Shown piece after piece: positions 33,916 through 43,446 of a stretch of DNA of 64,000 nucleotides. Position 1 is the first letter of the stretch. Each line of letters begins with the position of its first letter. Position numbers and translations under genes: made by a program. The notes below the pieces were generated by a model, which ran no database searches, was not told the origin of the DNA, and was given only the letters and a program-made list of their open reading frames with translations. This stretch comes from a bacterium (GTDB taxonomy: Bacteria; Planctomycetota; UBA1135; UBA2386), in assembly GCA_030432695.1 (NCBI GenBank), contig JAUILN010000014.1, positions 1 to 64,000 on the forward strand, given 5' to 3'.

Positions 33916-36300
33916 ATGTCGATTCGCGTTACCGCCCTGCTGGCCGCCGCCGCAGCTCTGTCCCCCGCCGCCACGGCCCAGGATCCCGCCGCCGAGATCG
34001 AGGCGCTCCGCGCCGAGCTCGCTGCCCTGCAGCAGCGGATCGGTCTCGGTGAGCACGGCAGCTACACCGACGCCGCAGCGCGTCTCGCCTGGTATGCCGA
34101 CCACCAGGCGTTGGTCGAGAGTTCGCCGTACGGCGAGCTGCGTTGGCAGTTCCTCGGTCCGACCAACATCAGCGGGCGGGTCACCGACGTCGCGATCGCG
34201 ACGCCGCGCGGCAAGACCTACGCGATGTACGTCGCCACCGCGACGGGCGGGGTCTGGAAGACCGACAACGAAGGCACCACCTGGCGGCCGATCTTCGAGC
34301 ATGCAGCCTCGACGTCGATCGGTGACGTGACGCTCGCACCTTCTGACCAGGACATCGTCTGGGTCGGCACCGGTGAGGCGAACATCTTCCGCAGCTCGTT
34401 CGCGGGTGCGGGGATCTACAAGTCGACCGACGGCGGCGAGACCTTTGCGCACAAGGGCCTCGCGGCGACGCAGACGATCGCGCGCATCGTCGTCCACCCG
34501 ACCGATCCCGACATCGTCTGGGTGGCGGCCTCGGGGCACGAGTGGACCGACAATCCCGAGCGCGGGGTCTACAAGACCACCGACGGCGGTGAGACCTGGC
34601 AGCGCTGTCTGTTCGTCGACGAGAGCACCGGCGCGATCGATCTGGTGATCGCGCCCGACGATCCCGACACGCTCTACGCCGCGACCTGGCAGCGCATCCG
34701 GCGGCGCTGGAACGATCCACGCAACGAGGCGGGATCGCGCGGCAGCGGTATCCACAAGAGCACCGATGGCGGTGCTACGTGGGTGCAGATCAACGACGGT
34801 CTGCCGCCGGCAGGGGAGCGCGGTCGGATCGGAATCGACGTGTGCCAGAGCCACCCGAACGTGCTCTACGCCTTCGTCGACAACTACGCGATCCACGAGG
34901 AGGCCGGTGAAGGCACCAACGCCTATGGCTTGCCGCGCGGCGCGGTGATCAAGGGCGCCACGCTCTACCGTTCCGACGACCGCGGCGCGAGCTGGCGCCA
35001 GATCAGCGAGGACGACGAGCAGATGCGTCGGCTGTCGAATACCTACGGCTGGGTGTTCGGGCAGGTCCGCGTCGATCCGAACGATCCCGAAGTCGTCTAC
35101 ATGATGGGGTTGGCGCTGAACGTGTCCCGCGATGGCGGCGAGACCTTCCGCCGGCTGCGCGGCATGCACGGCGACCACCACGCGCTCTGGATCGACCCGG
35201 ACAACTCGCAGTACCTCGTCAATGGCAACGACGGCGGGGTCAACGTCAGCTACGACGGCGGCGAGAGCTGGCGGCTGTTCGTCGAGCAGATCCCGGCGGT
35301 GCAGTTCTTCAACGTCGCGTACGACATGGCCGAGCCGTTCCACGTCTATGGCTCGATCCAGGATCACGGCAGCCGGCGCGGCGTGGTCGATCTGCGCCGC
35401 GGCCGCGACAGGATCCCGGCCCAGGCGTGGGAGGGCGCGCCGGGAGGTGAAGGCTCGCACCACGCGATCGATCCGACCGATCCGGACATCGTCTACTCCT
35501 GCGGCTTCTACGGGCGCATCTCGCGCACCGACCTCGGCACCGGTGATCGGCAGTCGCTGCTTCCCGACATCGCCAAGGGCGAACCGCCGCTGCGCGGCCA
35601 ATGGCTCGCGCCGATGATCCTGTCGCCGCACAACCCGCGGATCCTCTACCACGGCATGAACTTGGTGCTGCGGTCGCTGGACCGCGGCGACGGTCTGGTG
35701 CCGATCAGTCCCGACCTGACCTGGAACGACAGCGCGACCATGGGCGACGTGCCGTTCCACACGATCACGGCGCTCGCCGAGTCGCACCATCGCTTCGGCG
35801 AACTCTACGCCGGCACCGACGACGGTCGCGTGCACCGGACCGACGACGGCGGCCAGACCTGGACCGAGCTCTCTGCAGGTCTCCGCCCGCACCGCTGGAT
35901 CGCGCGGATCGAGACCTCGCGCGCTGCTGCCGGCACGGTCTACCTGGCGCAGAACGGCAAGCGCCACGACGACTTCGCGCCCTACCTCTGGAAGTCGACC
36001 GACCACGGCCGGACCTGGGAGAGCCTGGTCGCGAACATCCCGAGCGGGCCGATCCACGTGGTGCGGGAGGACCCGAAGGACCCGGACATCCTCTACGTCG
36101 GCACCGACCTCGGCGTCTATGTGAGCACCGACGGCGGAGGTTCCTGGAACGCGCTGGCTGCCGGCCTGCCGACGACCTTCGTCAGCGACCTGGTCGTGCA
36201 CCCGCGGGACGACATCATGGTGATCTCGACCCACGGGCGGGGGATGTACGCGCTCGATGTCCGCCCGCTGCGCGGCGAGGACGCGAGCGAAGGGGATTGA
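33916..36300 (+). CDS. Secreted BNR/Asp-box beta-propeller (sortilin/Vps10-like) protein
   Basis: 794 residues; ATG 33916 starts a signal peptide (MSIRVTALLAAAAALSPAATA). Around ten Asp-box motifs (SxDxGxTW) are visible: YKSTDGGETF, YKTTDGGETW, HKSTDGGATW, YRSDDRGASW, VSYDGGESW, HRTDDGGQTW, WKSTDHGRTW and others, separated by VxxxPxDPDxVY strands. This is the two-propeller architecture common in exported planctomycete and Bacteroidota proteins often annotated as glycosyl hydrolases. No sialidase active-site arginine triad was seen, so enzymatic function is doubtful; binding is more likely. Divergent from the LamG gene across 188 bp. Confidence 0.9.
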   Translation: MSIRVTALLAAAAALSPAATAQDPAAEIEALRAELAALQQRIGLGEHGSYTDAAARLAWYADHQALVESSPYGELRWQFLGPTNISGRVTDVAIATPRGKTYAMYVATATGGVWKTDNEGTTWRPIFEHAASTSIGDVTLAPSDQDIVWVGTGEANIFRSSFAGAGIYKSTDGGETFAHKGLAATQTIARIVVHPTDPDIVWVAASGHEWTDNPERGVYKTTDGGETWQRCLFVDESTGAIDLVIAPDDPDTLYAATWQRIRRRWNDPRNEAGSRGSGIHKSTDGGATWVQINDGLPPAGERGRIGIDVCQSHPNVLYAFVDNYAIHEEAGEGTNAYGLPRGAVIKGATLYRSDDRGASWRQISEDDEQMRRLSNTYGWVFGQVRVDPNDPEVVYMMGLALNVSRDGGETFRRLRGMHGDHHALWIDPDNSQYLVNGNDGGVNVSYDGGESWRLFVEQIPAVQFFNVAYDMAEPFHVYGSIQDHGSRRGVVDLRRGRDRIPAQAWEGAPGGEGSHHAIDPTDPDIVYSCGFYGRISRTDLGTGDRQSLLPDIAKGEPPLRGQWLAPMILSPHNPRILYHGMNLVLRSLDRGDGLVPISPDLTWNDSATMGDVPFHTITALAESHHRFGELYAGTDDGRVHRTDDGGQTWTELSAGLRPHRWIARIETSRAAAGTVYLAQNGKRHDDFAPYLWKSTDHGRTWESLVANIPSGPIHVVREDPKDPDILYVGTDLGVYVSTDGGGSWNALAAGLPTTFVSDLVVHPRDDIMVISTHGRGMYALDVRPLRGEDASEGD

Positions 36301-36313
36301 GTCGGCGGTCGCC

Positions 36314-37276
36314 TCAGCGTCGATTCCCGCCGCCTTCTGGTTCCGCCGGTGCGGCGACCGGCCCGACGTAGCCCGTCGACACCACCACGTCGTCGTACAG
36401 CACCTCGTTGTCCTGCGCGGCGTGGTGGATGTAGATGCCGATGTCGAAGCGCTTGATGCGGACCTGCTCCGAACTGCGCCACCGGATGCCGGTGAAGTGC
36501 TGGTAGAGGCGGCCGTCGATCCAGGTCGCCATCTCGCCGTCGGCCTGGGGCCCTTCCTCGGTGATCGAGTTGGCCTGCAGCATCTGCTCCAGGCAGACCC
36601 ACTCGCCGCGCGGCGGCACGATGCGATGCTCCGGAGCAGGGGTCAGCATGTTGCCCCAGTAGTTGCCGTCGCGGTCGCGCGCCATCTCCATCCAGTAGGC
36701 GTAGACGAACAGGTAGCCGGGTGAAGGCTGGCGACCCCAGTCGCGCCAGGGTTCGAAGCCAGCGGTGAAGCGGTCGGTGCCGTCGGGGCGGATGCCGGCC
36801 TTGCCCATGCCGCCCCACTTGTTCGTCCCCGAGACGGCGGCGAGCCCACCGCCGGTGTGGTTCAGGTTGCCCTGGTCGTAGTCGGGGGCGAAGCGGATGT
36901 AGCGGCGGAAGTGGATGCGGTCGTGGCCCTCGGGGCCGAGCCAGCCGCTGGCACCTGCGCCCGACTCCTTGCCGTCGCGGGCGGGAGCGAGGAAGCGCAT
37001 GGCGCCCGAGCCGGTGTGGGCGAGGTCGGGGTCGGTGATGCGGGTCGCGCGGCCGTCCTTCGCGCCACGGATCTCGAACCACTGCTCCAGCGAGGCGTCG
37101 GTCTCGAAGCCGTCGGTGAACAGGATCTCACCGGGGCGCTGCAACCCGGCGAGTCGGTCCTGGTCGGTACGGGTGGCGTCGGTGGCGTCCTGGAAGATCG
37201 GTCGGGCTCCTTCCTGCGCGGCGATTCCGGTGGACGTCCACGCGAGCAGCAGGATCCGAAGGCGGATGTCGGCCAT
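36314..37276 (-). CDS. Secreted jelly-roll protein, polysaccharide-lyase-like
   Basis: 320 residues with a signal peptide (MADIRLRILLLAWTSTGIAA). The body is rich in aromatic beta strands: FRRYIRFAPDYDQGNLNH, YLFVYAYWMEM, GEWVCLEQMLQANS, GEMATWIDGRLYQHFTGIRWR. The combination of a W/E-rich strand followed by a WIDG loop is typical of concanavalin-like jelly rolls, including polysaccharide-lyase families, so carbohydrate binding or cleavage is a reasonable inference but unproven. Convergent with the BNR gene (13-bp gap). Confidence 0.7.
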   Translation of the reverse strand: MADIRLRILLLAWTSTGIAAQEGARPIFQDATDATRTDQDRLAGLQRPGEILFTDGFETDASLEQWFEIRGAKDGRATRITDPDLAHTGSGAMRFLAPARDGKESGAGASGWLGPEGHDRIHFRRYIRFAPDYDQGNLNHTGGGLAAVSGTNKWGGMGKAGIRPDGTDRFTAGFEPWRDWGRQPSPGYLFVYAYWMEMARDRDGNYWGNMLTPAPEHRIVPPRGEWVCLEQMLQANSITEEGPQADGEMATWIDGRLYQHFTGIRWRSSEQVRIKRFDIGIYIHHAAQDNEVLYDDVVVSTGYVGPVAAPAEPEGGGNRR

Positions 37277-37439
37277 TCGGTCATGCTACGCGGTCGTGGC
37301 GAGGCGCCTGCGGATCGCCGACAGGTTGGAGGCTCGAGCCCACGTCGGCGCGTCGGATCGGTATGGCCCCGTGGTCCAGCCACCTGGGATTCGCGTTCCG
37401 CGGGACGTCGACCCGAACCCGTCAGGGTGGCGACGCGGC

Positions 37440-38888
37440 TCACCGGATCTCGATCCGGAGCCCCCGCGATGCGGCCAGCCGTCCGTCCGACTCGACGTGG
37501 ATGCTCTGCGTGTGGACCGCGACGCCGACCAGGTTCGGATCGGCGGGGATCGGCAGGGTGAGGGTCGTGCGGTCGGCGCTCGACACCACTTCGGCGAGCA
37601 TGGCGGCGGGGTCCAGCAGCAGCGTGATCCCGGCGACGGGGATCGACGCGTGGTCGGTCGAGAGCGCGAGGACCGAGAGGAGCGCGGTGCCTGGATCGGA
37701 GCGCAGGGTCAGCGAGAAGTCGGTGCGTCCATGGTCCGGTTGGCCACCCGGGTTGGGGAAGTTCTCGAACCAGTAGTGGTTGGCGCCGTCGCTGGCGGGG
37801 CCATGGCTGTCCAGCCAGTTGGTCACCGCGAGGCCGCTGAGCATTCCCCAGCCGGAAGGTGGCGGCGCGGCGAGGACCGAGGCCGCGCCGGTGGCGCGAT
37901 CGACGACGACCAGTGAGTTGCGCAGGCTCGCGGAGAACCCCGGGGCCCAGGGCGGTGTGGCGAACACGAAGCGGGCGCTGGTCCGATCGAGACCGAGCAC
38001 CGACTGCGGAAGGATCAACGAACTCGATCGACCCGACGAACTCACCGGCTGGCAACCGTTCGGGGTGACGGTCCACACCGAGTGTGCGAGCGTGGTGCCG
38101 TCGTTGAGGCCGAGGTAGATCGAGCCGTCGTCGTCGATCACGAGGCCTTTGGCCCAGGAGCCCGGCCAGGTGCCGATCACGCAGGCCTGGTGGGTCGTCA
38201 GGTCGAAGCGATACAGCGACGCGATGCCACTCGGAGAACCCATGCCCGCGGTCAGCGCGTAGTAGGCGAACCGGCCGGTGGGGTCGACGACCAGGCCGCC
38301 GCCGACACCGCTGCCCGGCGGGTCCGGGAGCAGCGTGAACTGCGGCGTGGGAGACGAGAGGTCGATGATCGCGGCGACATGGTTGGCCATCGGCCCAGCG
38401 GTCAGAGCGCCCTGCGCGTCGGTGGCGATCACCAGGACGCGCCCGTCGGGCAGCGTTGCGATGAGCGCGCCGCCGGTGTTGGCGGTGGTGCCGAGGTGGA
38501 TCTGCCGGGTCCGAGCCGGATCGATGACCGTTCCGTTGAGGTGCAACTCGAGCAGTTCGATGCGGCCCTGCAGTGGACTCGCCACGGACGACACGGTGCC
38601 GACCAGCACCGTTCCGCTGGCGGCATCGATGGCCAAGGACGCGGCGCCCTGCTGGTAGCCGCTACCGCCGGGCTGGGAGAGCGCGGCGGGGAGATTGCCG
38701 ATCGCGGAGGTTCCTCCTGTCGACAGGTCGACGAGGAACAGACCCGAGGAGCCGGCGGCGGCCGGGCCGGTGAATGATCCGAGCAGGGCGTGGCCTGGGG
38801 GGACCTGGGCGGGGAGGGAGGGCGCGAGGATCAGGGCGAGGCAGAGGGGGGCGGCAGACAGGAGCGGTCGGAATCGTGGAGTCGTCAT
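37440..38888 (-). CDS. Secreted beta-propeller-like protein
   Basis: 482 residues; start 38888 has GAGG five bases upstream and a signal peptide (LLSAAPLCLALILAPSLPA). The centre contains repeated strand patterns (GLFLVDLSTGGTSAIGNLP, SLYRFDLTTHQACVIG, SLVVVDRATGAASVLA) like a six- or seven-bladed propeller of DUF/NHL type. The last hundred residues include GRTDFSLTLRSDPG and IPADPNLVGVAVHTQ and match the C-terminal module of other secreted proteins here. No catalytic motif was recognised. The 163 bp downstream of it (37277-37439) holds nothing I can identify. Confidence 0.8.
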   Translation of the reverse strand: MTTPRFRPLLSAAPLCLALILAPSLPAQVPPGHALLGSFTGPAAAGSSGLFLVDLSTGGTSAIGNLPAALSQPGGSGYQQGAASLAIDAASGTVLVGTVSSVASPLQGRIELLELHLNGTVIDPARTRQIHLGTTANTGGALIATLPDGRVLVIATDAQGALTAGPMANHVAAIIDLSSPTPQFTLLPDPPGSGVGGGLVVDPTGRFAYYALTAGMGSPSGIASLYRFDLTTHQACVIGTWPGSWAKGLVIDDDGSIYLGLNDGTTLAHSVWTVTPNGCQPVSSSGRSSSLILPQSVLGLDRTSARFVFATPPWAPGFSASLRNSLVVVDRATGAASVLAAPPPSGWGMLSGLAVTNWLDSHGPASDGANHYWFENFPNPGGQPDHGRTDFSLTLRSDPGTALLSVLALSTDHASIPVAGITLLLDPAAMLAEVVSSADRTTLTLPIPADPNLVGVAVHTQSIHVESDGRLAASRGLRIEIR

Positions 38889-39007
38889 GGCGGACCTCGG
38901 GAGTCTGGGAACGCCTCGTCGACCGGAGTGGGGCGACGGGGAGCGCGCCCTCATTCCCGAGGAGGCTGCCGCGACCGACATCGATTCCGAGAAACCGGGA
39001 GCGCCCG

Positions 39008-41668
39008 TCAGTCGGGAACGGTCGCTGCCGGCCGGACCCCGAGCGCGTGCCCCTTCATCCCGGGCGGGTAGTAGAACCGCGCCGAGCAGCGTGCGGCGGG
39101 CGGGCCGACGCGGTAGCTGCCACCGCGATAGACACGAGGTTCCTCGCCGACCCCATCGGCCAGCGGATCGATCACCGACTCGTTCGTGTAGAAGTCGATG
39201 TCGTAGCCGTCGCGGCACCACTCGTAGACGTTGCCGTGCATGTCGTGCAGACCGAATGCGTTCGCGTCGTAGCTGCCGACCGGCGCGTGCATCGTGGCGC
39301 CGTCGTCGAAGTCGGCGGGCCTGCCATCGTGTTCGCGTCCGCCGTGCTGGCTCGCGTGGCTGTCGTTCACGTTGGCGAGGCCCACCAAGGGGTGGGGCTC
39401 TCGGCTCGAGGCGTAGGGAGTGCCGGTGTCGGCTCGGGCGCCGTGCTCCCACTCGGCCTCGGAGGGAAGGCGGAGCCCGGCGCGAGCCAGCCAACGGTCA
39501 CAGTCCCACCAGCTCACCTGTTCCACCGGGTGGAGTCCGGGGGCGGTCGCGAATCTCCCGGCTTCGAGCCAGTCGTCCTGCCAGGAGTCCCTGTCCGGGT
39601 GGTAGCGGCTCGGATCGGCACCCGTGAGGACGAGCCACTGGTGCCTGGTCAGCTCGTGCTTGGCGAGGAAGTGGCGTGACAGGCGGACCGTGTGCACTGG
39701 CGTCGCTCCCCGTGGCGGATTCGGCTCGTAGTTGGCCTTCTCGGGGTCGTCGCTCTGCGAGCCCATCCGGAACGAGCCCTCGGGCATCAGGACCAGGACC
39801 ACTGCCATGTCATCTTCGAGGATGAGTCGGCGGTCGGAGTCGCGCTCCGGGATCGATCCGGTCATCAGGTGGGCGAACTCCCAGAGTTCGCTCGCTGGAT
39901 CCTGTCCGATCGGGACCAGACCCATCACCGGGGTCATGTCGAGCTCCGGATAGCGCTGCCAGGCGCGGAGGTACTCGCCGCCGACCTTGAACCCGTCGGC
40001 GAGGCGACGTGCGAAGGCCAGCCGCCGTGGGATGCTCCAGCCGTGTTGTGGAGACGCGGCGTCGGGGTCCCGGCCGAGCAGGCCGGACCGGTCGTCGGAC
40101 AGGAGTTCGAGTGCTGTGACGAGGTTGCGGAGGGCGCTGTGGCGCGAAGCCTGTCCGCGAGCGGAGTCGAGAGCCGCGTCCATCGCTCGCAGGTCCGCTC
40201 GATGACCCGGGGAGCCGTCGATCTCGTCCAGGGTCCCGGTCAGTCGTTCCGCCCGGTCGATCCAGCTCGCGAGGGCGGCGATCTTGTCCGGATGCGGTGG
40301 CCAGAGTTCGTCGTCTGCCTCGGCGAGGAGTCGCCCGAGCAGGTACGAGTCCGAGTAGGGCCGCGACGCTCGTTGAACCCGTTCGGCGGCGATCGACTCC
40401 AGGCGACCGGACACGACACCGTAGCCTCCGACCACTGCCGAGATGGTGGCCAGGAGGCCGGCAGTCGTTGCGAGACGATGGCGGCGGACGAACTTCTGGG
40501 CCCGGTAGCTCCAACTCGGTGCGCGTGCCGAGATCGGCAGCTCGGCGAGGTGGCGGCGCAGGTCGTCCGCCAGCGCGGCCACCGACTGGTAGCGACGGGC
40601 GGGGTCCTTCTCGAGTGCCGACAGGCAGATCCAGTCGAGGTCGCCCCGGATCCCGAGGATCAGCCGGCGCCGGTCGGTGTCGCGCGCCGTGGCGAGTCGA
40701 TCGAGCGAGTCCGGATCGCGAAGGAGCTGCGTGCTGGGTGGCAGGGGTTCCTGCTCGGCGATAGCGCGCTGCATCGCGAGCCAGGAGGTGCCTTCGTGGG
40801 TTGCGGACTCGAAAGGCCGACGGCCGCAGAGGAGCTCGTAGAGGACGACACCGAGCGAGTAGACGTCGCTGCGGGTGTCGATGTCGGCCCGGCGCGGGTC
40901 GGCCTGCTCGGGGCTCATGTAGTCGAGCGTGCCGATGATCTGACCGGGGACGGTGTTCAGGGTCCGGTCCGTGAGGCGACCACTGGTGGCGAGAGCGATC
41001 CCGAAGTCGATGACCTTCGCGAGAGCCGGCTGTTGGCTCTCGCTGACCAGCAGGTTCGCGGGCTTGAGGTCGCGGTGGATGACGCCCTTGAGGTGCGCGT
41101 GCTGCACTCCGGAGCAGACGCCGAGGAACAGCTCGATGCGCTCGCGGATCGTGGCTCGACGCCGATCGCAGTGGTCGGTGATCGTCGAACCGTCGACCAA
41201 CTCCATCACGAAGTAGGGCCGGCCGTCGGTCGTGACGTCCCCGTCGTAAACCTGGGCCACGTTGGGGTGCTGCATCCGCGCCAAGGCCTGGCGCTCGGCG
41301 GCGAAGCGGGTCAGGACGGCGTCGTCGTCCAGGCCGGCCCGGATGATCTTCAAGGCGACGCGCCGGGATACAGGCTTCCGCTGTTCGGCGACGTAGACCT
41401 CTCCCATGCCGCCAGCGCCGAGGCGTTCGACGATCCGGTAGTCGGCGACCATCGACCCAGGAGCGAGCGGCGCCCCGGACTGCATCGCGGGGAGCCGGTC
41501 GGGTTCCGCACCGGCCGCGAGCAGTTCCAGGAGTTCGTCGCGGAGGGTCGGGTCGGCTCCGCATTCGCGCTCCGCGAAGTTCCGCTGTTCCGACGCAGGC
41601 AGCTCGGAGGCTCGATCGAAGAGGGTTGCGAGACGCGCACGTTCCACGGTGGAGAGCCTTCGATTCAT
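39008..41668 (-). CDS. Membrane Ser/Thr protein kinase with C-terminal FGE-like domain
   Basis: 886 residues, same plan as the gene at 149: helical N-terminus, kinase domain from about 77 (GAGGMGEVY, K107, HRDLKPAN with D200, DFG 221-223, DTRSDVYSLGVVLYELL), membrane segment about 399-420, extended helical stalk, and FGE/SUMF1-like domain from about 615 (LMPEGSFRMGS, FLAKHELTRHQW, LPSEAEWEHGA, MHGNVYEWC, YRGGSYRVG). The Cys pair expected after GGS in catalytic FGE is absent (nearest Cys is in AARCSAR). The start codon overlaps the stop of the ECF sigma-factor gene (ATGA, 41665-41668), so sigma factor and kinase are made together; the kinase probably controls the sigma factor by phosphorylation. 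Confidence 0.94.
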   Translation of the reverse strand: MNRRLSTVERARLATLFDRASELPASEQRNFAERECGADPTLRDELLELLAAGAEPDRLPAMQSGAPLAPGSMVADYRIVERLGAGGMGEVYVAEQRKPVSRRVALKIIRAGLDDDAVLTRFAAERQALARMQHPNVAQVYDGDVTTDGRPYFVMELVDGSTITDHCDRRRATIRERIELFLGVCSGVQHAHLKGVIHRDLKPANLLVSESQQPALAKVIDFGIALATSGRLTDRTLNTVPGQIIGTLDYMSPEQADPRRADIDTRSDVYSLGVVLYELLCGRRPFESATHEGTSWLAMQRAIAEQEPLPPSTQLLRDPDSLDRLATARDTDRRRLILGIRGDLDWICLSALEKDPARRYQSVAALADDLRRHLAELPISARAPSWSYRAQKFVRRHRLATTAGLLATISAVVGGYGVVSGRLESIAAERVQRASRPYSDSYLLGRLLAEADDELWPPHPDKIAALASWIDRAERLTGTLDEIDGSPGHRADLRAMDAALDSARGQASRHSALRNLVTALELLSDDRSGLLGRDPDAASPQHGWSIPRRLAFARRLADGFKVGGEYLRAWQRYPELDMTPVMGLVPIGQDPASELWEFAHLMTGSIPERDSDRRLILEDDMAVVLVLMPEGSFRMGSQSDDPEKANYEPNPPRGATPVHTVRLSRHFLAKHELTRHQWLVLTGADPSRYHPDRDSWQDDWLEAGRFATAPGLHPVEQVSWWDCDRWLARAGLRLPSEAEWEHGARADTGTPYASSREPHPLVGLANVNDSHASQHGGREHDGRPADFDDGATMHAPVGSYDANAFGLHDMHGNVYEWCRDGYDIDFYTNESVIDPLADGVGEEPRVYRGGSYRVGPPAARCSARFYYPPGMKGHALGVRPAATVPD

Positions 41669-42240
41669 GACACCTCGCCGGCGGAAAGGTGCCGATTGAG
41701 CCAGGCCTTCGCGAACTTCCAGTCCCGTTCGATGGTCCGGGCCGAGACCTGCAGGACCTCGCCGATCTGTTCCGCGGTCAAGCCTCCGTACACACTCAGC
41801 GTCACCACCTCCGCCTTGCGCGGATACTCGCGTTCGAAGTCTCGAAGCGCGTCCTCGAGAGCGAGCAGCTCGTCCGACGGGCCGGTGCAGCTCAGCAGCG
41901 CGGTGGAGGGGTCCTCGATCCGCTTGAACGCGCCGCCGCGCTTCAGGCTGCCCTTGCGTTCCAGATGGTCGGCGACCACGTTGCGCATGGCCCTCGCCGC
42001 GGCCCCGAAGAAGTGGGCTCGCTCCTGCCAGCCGTGATCGCCGTCCCCGGCGAGGCGGAGGTAGGCCTCGTGGACCAGTGCAGTCGGCTGCAGGGTCTGG
42101 CCCGGAGGCAGACGAGCGATCCGGGCTGCGGCGAGGCTACGAAGGTCGTCGTAGACCTCCGGGAGGAGCTCGTCCGATCGTCGGCGGTCTCCGCGGGCCC
42201 GCCTCTCCGCGGGGCGCCCGGCTTCTGGGATGTCCGCCAT
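41665..42240 (-). CDS. ECF-type RNA polymerase sigma factor (kinase-linked)
   Basis: 191 residues from ATG 42240 (an ATG three codons upstream is possible). Region 2 reads ELLPEVYDDLRSLAAARIAR, TLQPTALVHEAYLRL and RAHFFGAAARAMRNVVADH, the pattern of the large ECF subgroup encoded beside Ser/Thr kinases. Region 4 is REYPRKAEVVTLSVYGGLTAEQIGEVLQVSARTIERDW with the helix-turn-helix. No anti-sigma gene is adjacent; the overlapping kinase gene takes that place. In related systems kinase phosphorylation of the sigma factor switches it on. The 269 bp upstream (42241-42509) is the promoter region shared with the divergent gene. Confidence 0.93.
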   Translation of the reverse strand: MADIPEAGRPAERRARGDRRRSDELLPEVYDDLRSLAAARIARLPPGQTLQPTALVHEAYLRLAGDGDHGWQERAHFFGAAARAMRNVVADHLERKGSLKRGGAFKRIEDPSTALLSCTGPSDELLALEDALRDFEREYPRKAEVVTLSVYGGLTAEQIGEVLQVSARTIERDWKFAKAWLNRHLSAGEVS

Positions 42241-42509
42241 GCCGACCATTATGGTTCGGTCTCGTCCTCCCGGCCGAGGATTGCCGGGATCTGGTCGGGG
42301 GATCGTCGGGCTGCGGCTCGAGCGCGAGGTGAGGGTGGCCGGTGTCGCGCATGTGCTTTGAAGACGGTCCGATCGTTCTGCCTGGAGAGTGATCGACGGG
42401 ATGGTCGTCACGTGGTTGGAGACCGCGAAGTGGGCCTGGGGGTGCGGGGCTGTCGGTCGTGGCGGTGTTCGGCCAGAATCCGGCGCGGGACCACCTATCG
42501 ACCGCTCGC

Positions 42510-43427
42510 ATGCGCCCACGAGGATTCGACGCGACCCGCCGCAACCGGAAGATCGGCAGCGAGGACTTCGGCTGGAGGAAGCAGAGCCCGGCGGTCGTTC
42601 CCGAGCGTTGGGGTGAGGTCCACTACGAGCAGCTCCGCGATCCGGTCGTGGTGCACCGGACCGTGCACCGCCGCGATCTGCCGATCGTGGTCGAGCCGAC
42701 GCTGGATGGCTTCGTGCACGCCTGCACGCCGGACGACATCGCCTGCCTGCTGAACCTGCTGCCGGCGGAGGCGCTGTTCCACGTGCGTGGTCTCGGGGGG
42801 ATCATCCTGCGGCAGCCGACCCGCAAGGCCGAGCGGCTCGCACCGGTCTGGGGGCGCCTGGTGTTCGCCAGCGACGTGGAGCCGGTGTCAGGTGCGGCGG
42901 TCTACCTGGAAGCCCAGCGCCGCCACGCGCGGTGGGGCTTCGGCAGCAGGCAGAGCGTCGAGGCCCAGCACGAGTTCGCTCGGCTCGAGCAGCTCGCGCC
43001 GCTGCGGCGCACCGGCAAGCGGCAGCACGAGTTCGAGTGGGGTCTGATGGGCCTGCGCCGCTGGTTGCTCTACCACACCCTCATCCACGAGGTCGGCCAT
43101 TGGGTCGACTTCCTGCTGAAGGTCGAGATCCCCTGGCAGGTGGAAGGTGCGAACAGCGCGCTGGCCTACGACGCCTACTGGCGCCGACCGGTGGCCGAGC
43201 GGGAGGCGTTCGCGCATCGCTTCAGCGACGAGCAGCGCGACGAGCTGATCCGCGCCGGGAAGATCCCGTTCGCGCGGATCTTCGACGAGGACCGGCTGCG
43301 GGCCGAAGGGCTGGATCCCGGCTGGTTCCAGGCCGACGAGCCTGCCGAGGACGAGGCGGGTCCGGCGCTGCGCCCGTTGGCGACCCGCGATCGGAAGTCG
43401 AGGATCGTGATGCCGCCGCGGCCGTGA
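42510..43427 (+). CDS. Cytoplasmic HEXXH (zincin-like) protein of unknown family
   Basis: 305 residues from ATG 42510; an in-frame ATG 17 codons earlier would add a basic, low-complexity start. No signal peptide. The motif LIHEVGHWVDF (HEVGH 193-197) is an HExxH zinc site, and PVAEREAFAHRF about 35 residues later supplies a possible third ligand. The arrangement suggests a metallopeptidase, though the rest of the sequence matches nothing I recognise and a non-proteolytic role is possible. The C-terminal region is proline- and acid-rich. Confidence 0.72.
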   Translation: MRPRGFDATRRNRKIGSEDFGWRKQSPAVVPERWGEVHYEQLRDPVVVHRTVHRRDLPIVVEPTLDGFVHACTPDDIACLLNLLPAEALFHVRGLGGIILRQPTRKAERLAPVWGRLVFASDVEPVSGAAVYLEAQRRHARWGFGSRQSVEAQHEFARLEQLAPLRRTGKRQHEFEWGLMGLRRWLLYHTLIHEVGHWVDFLLKVEIPWQVEGANSALAYDAYWRRPVAEREAFAHRFSDEQRDELIRAGKIPFARIFDEDRLRAEGLDPGWFQADEPAEDEAGPALRPLATRDRKSRIVMPPRP

Positions 43428-43446
43428 ACTGAGCGCTGGCGCCCGC

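Noticed and set aside
37320..37345. tRNA-like T-arm sequence (GGCTCGAGCC) between two secreted-protein genes
   Set aside because: No matching acceptor, D or anticodon stems could be folded on either strand.
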